Positions 12,991-14,950 of a DNA stretch of 14,950 nucleotides are shown here, one piece after another. The stretch covers positions 1 through 14,950 of the forward strand of contig JAFTNI010000227.1 of NCBI GenBank assembly GCA_017451975.1, given 5' to 3'. Positions within the stretch are counted from its first letter, which is position 1. The number at the start of each line of letters is the position of its first letter. Origin of the DNA: Clostridia bacterium (GTDB lineage: Bacteria > Bacillota > Clostridia > Oscillospirales > CAG-272). A program made the translations under genes and the position numbers. A model generated the notes under the pieces. The model was not told the DNA's origin, did not search any database, and saw only the letters and a program-made list of their open reading frames with translations.

Positions 12991-13602
12991 TTAACCTCTC
13001 TTTTCTACCGCATCGACAGGACACATCTCGTGACAGTTTCCGCAATGCAGACAATGTTCCTGCTGTACGGTAAAGGGTGTACCTTTGCTGATGCAATTCT
13101 GCGGACAGACGGCAAGGCACTTGCCACAACCAATGCACTTATCCGTGATATAATATCCTTCTTGGCTTTTTACTGCATTACCAAATGTGAAAGAGGCTCT
13201 CTCAATCGGCTTTTTAGATAGGTCAAACCATTCGCCGCTGCCTTCATAGACACAAAATACCGTGAGTGCCTTTCGGCTTTCTTCGGTGGGATAAATCTCC
13301 GTCATATATGGATTAAGCTCAAAGAGTCTTGGCAAACGAGCTGCACCGATTTCCTTTGCCTTACCACGTACCGAGAGAGCAACACAGGACATTGTATCTT
13401 CACCCTTCATTCCGGTAAGCGCAAGATAACCTTTATTCACAAGGCGGTTGTAAAAGCCTTTGCCTTTTTCGGTCAGAAAGTAAAGACCGTTTTCATCATA
13501 GTCCATAATATCAATAGCACAGGTCACAGGCAGTCCGTTTTCATCAACCGTTGCCACAACGGTTGAATGTATCTCCCGCACTAAATATTTCAAGTAGTCC
13601 AT
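12991..13602 (-). CDS. PNPOx-like flavoprotein fused to 2x[4Fe-4S] ferredoxin
   Basis: A 203-residue fusion. Residues 1-140 have the split-barrel fold of the pyridoxamine 5'-phosphate oxidase/flavin reductase superfamily (STVVATVDENGLPVTCAID at the start, then GLYFLTEKGKGFYNRL). Residues about 148-200 carry two ferredoxin motifs: CIGCGKCLAVC (Cys156, 159, 162, 166) and CLHCGNCHEMC (Cys184, 187, 190, 194), each followed by Pro, as in bacterial 8Fe ferredoxins. It would pass electrons between iron-sulfur clusters and a bound flavin. The substrate is unknown. ATG 13602 follows GAGGTGA. First gene of the operon with the macrodomain and sirtuin, so it is a candidate target or effector of the ADP-ribosylation. 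Confidence 0.9.
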   Translation of the reverse strand: MDYLKYLVREIHSTVVATVDENGLPVTCAIDIMDYDENGLYFLTEKGKGFYNRLVNKGYLALTGMKGEDTMSCVALSVRGKAKEIGAARLPRLFELNPYMTEIYPTEESRKALTVFCVYEGSGEWFDLSKKPIERASFTFGNAVKSQEGYYITDKCIGCGKCLAVCPQNCISKGTPFTVQQEHCLHCGNCHEMCPVDAVEKRG

Positions 13603-13623
13603 TTATTTCACCTCGCTATAGAA

Positions 13624-13669
13624 ATTATATCACGTTAGTTTCCATTAGAAAAGTAAGCACAATATTGTG
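13624..13669 (-). promoter_or_regulatory. Promoter and palindromic operator of the ferredoxin-macro-sirtuin operon
   Basis: On the minus strand a perfect TATAAT (13629-13624) has only a poor -35 (TTTTCT, 13652-13647). A 12-bp palindrome CACAATATTGTG (13658-13669) lies 5 bp upstream of that -35. The same core, in the same position, occurs before the second flavoprotein gene. A weak -35 with an adjacent upstream site suggests activation, probably by the HxlR protein, although repression cannot be excluded. Confidence 0.75.
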
Positions 13670-13690
13670 GCATAGTATCCGAAAGAAACC

Positions 13691-13720
13691 AAGCCCTGCA
13701 AGTGTGATCTTGCAGGGCTT
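13691..13720 (-). terminator. Rho-independent terminator of the small PNPOx gene
   Basis: A perfect 12-bp stem (AAGCCCTGCAAG/CTTGCAGGGCTT) has a 6-nt loop, then GGTTTCTTTC on the minus strand. It lies 14 bp past the stop codon and separates this gene from the ferredoxin operon. Confidence 0.85.
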
Positions 13721-13734
13721 TAACACTCTGTTAC

Positions 13735-14130
13735 TTAAAACTCGTAAGGCGGATTGCCGGAGAAGTCAGCAATAATGCCGTGCGGAGCATCAAGGTAGAA
13801 CACTTCAAAGATCGGGTTAGATGCTTCGCTGTACTGTCCCTTTACGATAGGATTCTGAATGCAGATTTCCTTAACTGCCATATTGTTCTCATAGACAGCC
13901 TTGCCAGCGAGACGAATCCAAGCGAATTTGGGAGAGGATACGGAAATCTCAATTTCGGGATTTTCCTGCATATCCTTGTAAACATCCTTTGTATTGTTGG
14001 TGCAGAACCACAGTTTGCCTTCGTACTCACAGCAGAACATAAACGGTCTGCACTTCGCCTTGCCGTCACGACCAACGGTTGCGAGATACTGCACGGGATT
14101 TGCCTTCAAAAATTCAATTACTTTTTCCAT
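13735..14130 (-). CDS. Small pyridoxamine 5'-phosphate oxidase-like flavoprotein
   Basis: A 131-residue single-domain split barrel. Motifs typical of PNPOx-like FMN-binding proteins are PVQYLATVGRDGKAKCRPF (about 12-30, the FMN phosphate strand and loop), LWFCTNNTKDVYKDMQENPEIEI-type segment (about 40-63) and IRLAGKAV (about 72-79). The C-terminus PHGIIADFSGNPPYEF is characteristic of small clostridial members. The start is ATG 14130, 8 nt after GGAGG; the upstream ATG at 14145 lies against that ribosome binding site. It is divergent from the hxlR gene and shares its control region. HxlR regulators commonly govern a neighbouring oxidoreductase, so this is the likely primary target. The substrate is unknown. 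Confidence 0.9.
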   Translation of the reverse strand: MEKVIEFLKANPVQYLATVGRDGKAKCRPFMFCCEYEGKLWFCTNNTKDVYKDMQENPEIEISVSSPKFAWIRLAGKAVYENNMAVKEICIQNPIVKGQYSEASNPIFEVFYLDAPHGIIADFSGNPPYEF

Positions 14131-14159
14131 TTTGGATACCTCCATTATTTAAGCTCACC

Positions 14160-14189
14160 TTGACAACGGTGACTCATTAGTTATATAAT
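14160..14189 (+). promoter_or_regulatory. Sigma-A promoter of the HxlR gene
   Basis: Plus-strand TTGACA (14160-14165), 18 bp, TATAAT (14184-14189) matches the consensus. The start point would be near 14196, leaving a leader of about 75 nt that contains the palindrome at 14218-14233, so binding there would repress hxlR. Confidence 0.85.
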
Positions 14190-14214
14190 AAAGCCAAATA
14201 GTATCTTTTGTAAA
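14185..14214 (-). promoter_or_regulatory. Divergent promoter of the small PNPOx gene, overlapping the hxlR -10
   Basis: Minus-strand TTTACA (14214-14209), 18 bp, TATTAT (14190-14185). The -10 boxes of the two divergent promoters overlap almost completely, so the two polymerases compete for the same site. The palindrome core lies 5 bp upstream of this -35. Confidence 0.65.
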
Positions 14215-14217
14215 GTA

Positions 14218-14233
14218 GGCACAATATTGTGCC
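14218..14233. promoter_or_regulatory. Perfect 16-bp palindrome, probable HxlR operator
   Basis: GGCACAATATTGTGCC is a perfect palindrome. Its 31-bp neighbourhood (14212-14242) matches 13650-13680 at 26 positions. It lies upstream of the flavoprotein promoter and inside the hxlR leader. Confidence 0.85.
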
Positions 14234-14269
14234 GTAGTTACCTTTTAGAAACTAATGGAGGTTTTGATT

Positions 14270-14584
14270 ATGGAATTACCCGCTTGCCCTGTTGAAACAA
14301 CGCTGATGATTATATGTGACAAATGGAAGGTTCTCATTTTGCGTGACCTGATGGATGGCACCAAGCGTTTCGGTGAACTGAAAAAGTCTATCGGTAGCGT
14401 ATCTCAAAAAGTGCTGACTGCACAGCTTCTGGATATGGAAGAAAAGAAGCTTGTAATACGCAAGGTCTATGCCGAGGTTCCTCCAAGAGTAGAATATACT
14501 CTTACTGAAACCGGATACAGCCTCAAACCGATCCTTGATGCAATGTCAGCTTGGGGGGAAGAATATAAAGCGAAAAATCAATAA
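14270..14584 (+). CDS. HxlR family winged-helix regulator, probable thiol redox sensor
   Basis: A 104-residue HxlR (YodB/HypR-type) regulator. It begins MELPACPVETTLMIICDKWK; Cys6 in CPVE matches the conserved N-terminal sensing cysteine of YodB-type regulators, which react with quinones and electrophiles. The winged helix runs through about 25-90 (RFGELKKSIGSVSQKVLTAQLLDMEEK, recognition helix around SQKVLTAQL, then the wing RKVYAEVPPRVEYTLTETG). ATG 14270 lies 8 nt after GGAGG; the ATG at 14255 overlaps that site. It is divergent from the PNPOx gene and the only clear plus-strand gene. Its probable operator also occurs before the ferredoxin-macro-sirtuin operon, so it likely governs both. 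Confidence 0.93.
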   Translation: MELPACPVETTLMIICDKWKVLILRDLMDGTKRFGELKKSIGSVSQKVLTAQLLDMEEKKLVIRKVYAEVPPRVEYTLTETGYSLKPILDAMSAWGEEYKAKNQ

Positions 14585-14591
14585 ACGAAAG

Positions 14592-14627
14592 CACGCCTCC
14601 CGTAGGAAAAATCCTGTTGGAGGCGTG
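14592..14627. terminator. Hairpin between the convergent hxlR and DUF6061 genes
   Basis: CACGCCTCC (14592-14600) pairs with GGAGGCGTG (14619-14627), with an inner AGGA/TCCT hairpin. It starts 8 bp past the hxlR stop and lies 4 bp beyond the DUF6061 stop. T-runs are short on both sides (CTTTCGTTT on the minus strand), so it is best seen as a shared terminator favouring the minus strand. Confidence 0.7.
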
Positions 14628-14630
14628 TGG

Positions 14631-14876
14631 TCAGCTATCCAAAGGCTTGTATTCGGTTACAGTTTTCAGATAGGTTTCCGGATCGCCGTTCAGTATCAGC
14701 TCGGCGTATGCCACCGGTTCATTGTAGATCAGATAGTCCAGTTCTGACCGCTGATACATATTGTCGGCAACTTCATTCTCCACGGCGATTGTATCAATCG
14801 CAATCATGCTGCCGTCATTGAATTTCAGTTCCACACAAGCTGTATCCATATTGAACGCACAGGACAGAATTTTCAT
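14631..14876 (-). CDS. DUF6061 family protein
   Basis: An 81-residue protein beginning MKILSCAFNMDTACVELKF and continuing with VENEVADNMYQRSELDYLIY, NGDPETYLKTVTEYKPLD. I recognise this as the DUF6061 pattern, frequent as cargo in integrative and conjugative elements of gut Firmicutes. It is soluble, acidic, probably a small alpha/beta protein of unknown function. The start has AAGGAGG at 8 nt, and the ATG overlaps the stop of the preceding ORF in ATGA, so the two are co-translated. Its presence supports an element-derived right end of the window. Confidence 0.8.
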   Translation of the reverse strand: MKILSCAFNMDTACVELKFNDGSMIAIDTIAVENEVADNMYQRSELDYLIYNEPVAYAELILNGDPETYLKTVTEYKPLDS

Positions 14877-14950
14877 TGCTCTTGCCTCCTTAATCTTTCT
14901 GTGTTTTTCTTTGCCAATTCGCTGGCTGCCTTGCGGCGTTTCTCGTCATA
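14873..14950 (-). CDS. C-terminal 25 codons of an unidentified protein, cut by window edge
   Basis: An open frame enters from the right edge and ends with QEQ and TGA overlapping the DUF6061 start codon. The visible tail is highly charged and helical (DEKRRKAASELAKKNTERLR), rich in Lys and Arg. Its frame and the ATGA overlap make it more likely than the alternative frame, in which a 19-codon peptide starts at 14949. No family can be assigned. Confidence 0.6.
   Translation of the reverse strand, partial: YDEKRRKAASELAKKNTERLRRQEQ

Noticed and set aside
14592..14627. Hairpin after hxlR considered as a mobile-element terminal repeat
   Set aside because: It sits exactly between two convergent stop codons, which is the normal place for a shared terminator, and no second copy is visible in the window.

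Overview
The window looks like a chromosomal segment of an anaerobic Firmicutes bacterium, probably an uncultured gut Clostridia lineage. This rests on strong AAGGAGG-type ribosome binding sites, clean sigma-A promoters (TTGACA-17-TATAAT), compact overlapping operons on one strand, and families typical of Clostridia (DUF5058, DUF6061, HxlR, ECF sigma with a membrane anti-sigma, DUF2975-like protein with a YozG-like regulator). No rRNA, tRNA, CRISPR array or intact insertion sequence is visible. Nearly every gene is on the minus strand; the only clear plus-strand gene is the HxlR regulator near the right end.

Left part (1-6900). From the left edge: a truncated HAD phosphatase; an operon of two paralogous membrane proteins (a DUF5058 protein and a partner) followed by a membrane-anchored M20 peptidase; a lone hypothetical gene with a consensus promoter; and a merR-PLDc_N-ABC ATPase-ABC permease operon. 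The last has the same effector trio as Bacillus subtilis yxlEFG, but it is controlled by a membrane-embedded MerR protein with a C-terminal zinc ribbon. Its promoter has the 19-bp spacer and internal palindrome diagnostic of MerR control.

Middle part (6900-10850), visibly more AT-rich. An ECF sigma/anti-sigma pair is flanked by two near-identical ~62-bp terminator-bearing direct repeats. Upstream lies a three-gene operon: a polytopic membrane protein, a small Cro/CI-like regulator and a membrane-anchored exported protein. Its promoter carries a perfect split inverted repeat bracketing the -10 box, a likely autoregulatory operator.

Right part (10850-14950), probably an accessory island. A 657-bp gap holds strong hairpins, a 12-bp match to the usual 3' end of guaA, and a frameshifted small ORF resembling cargo of conjugative elements. 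Then comes the most notable system: an operon encoding a flavin-reductase-like protein fused to a 2x[4Fe-4S] ferredoxin, a zinc-type macrodomain (ADP-ribosyl hydrolase) and a class-M sirtuin (SirTM, protein ADP-ribosyltransferase). Next to it are a second small PNPOx-like flavoprotein and a divergent HxlR regulator with a Cys6 thiol. The same palindrome (CACAATATTGTG core) sits 5 bp upstream of the -35 box in both flavoprotein promoters and in the hxlR leader, so all of these genes probably form one HxlR-controlled, redox-responsive reversible ADP-ribosylation regulon. The lipoylation genes usually linked to SirTM are absent. The edge holds a DUF6061 gene and the tail of another ORF, both in the style of integrative elements.
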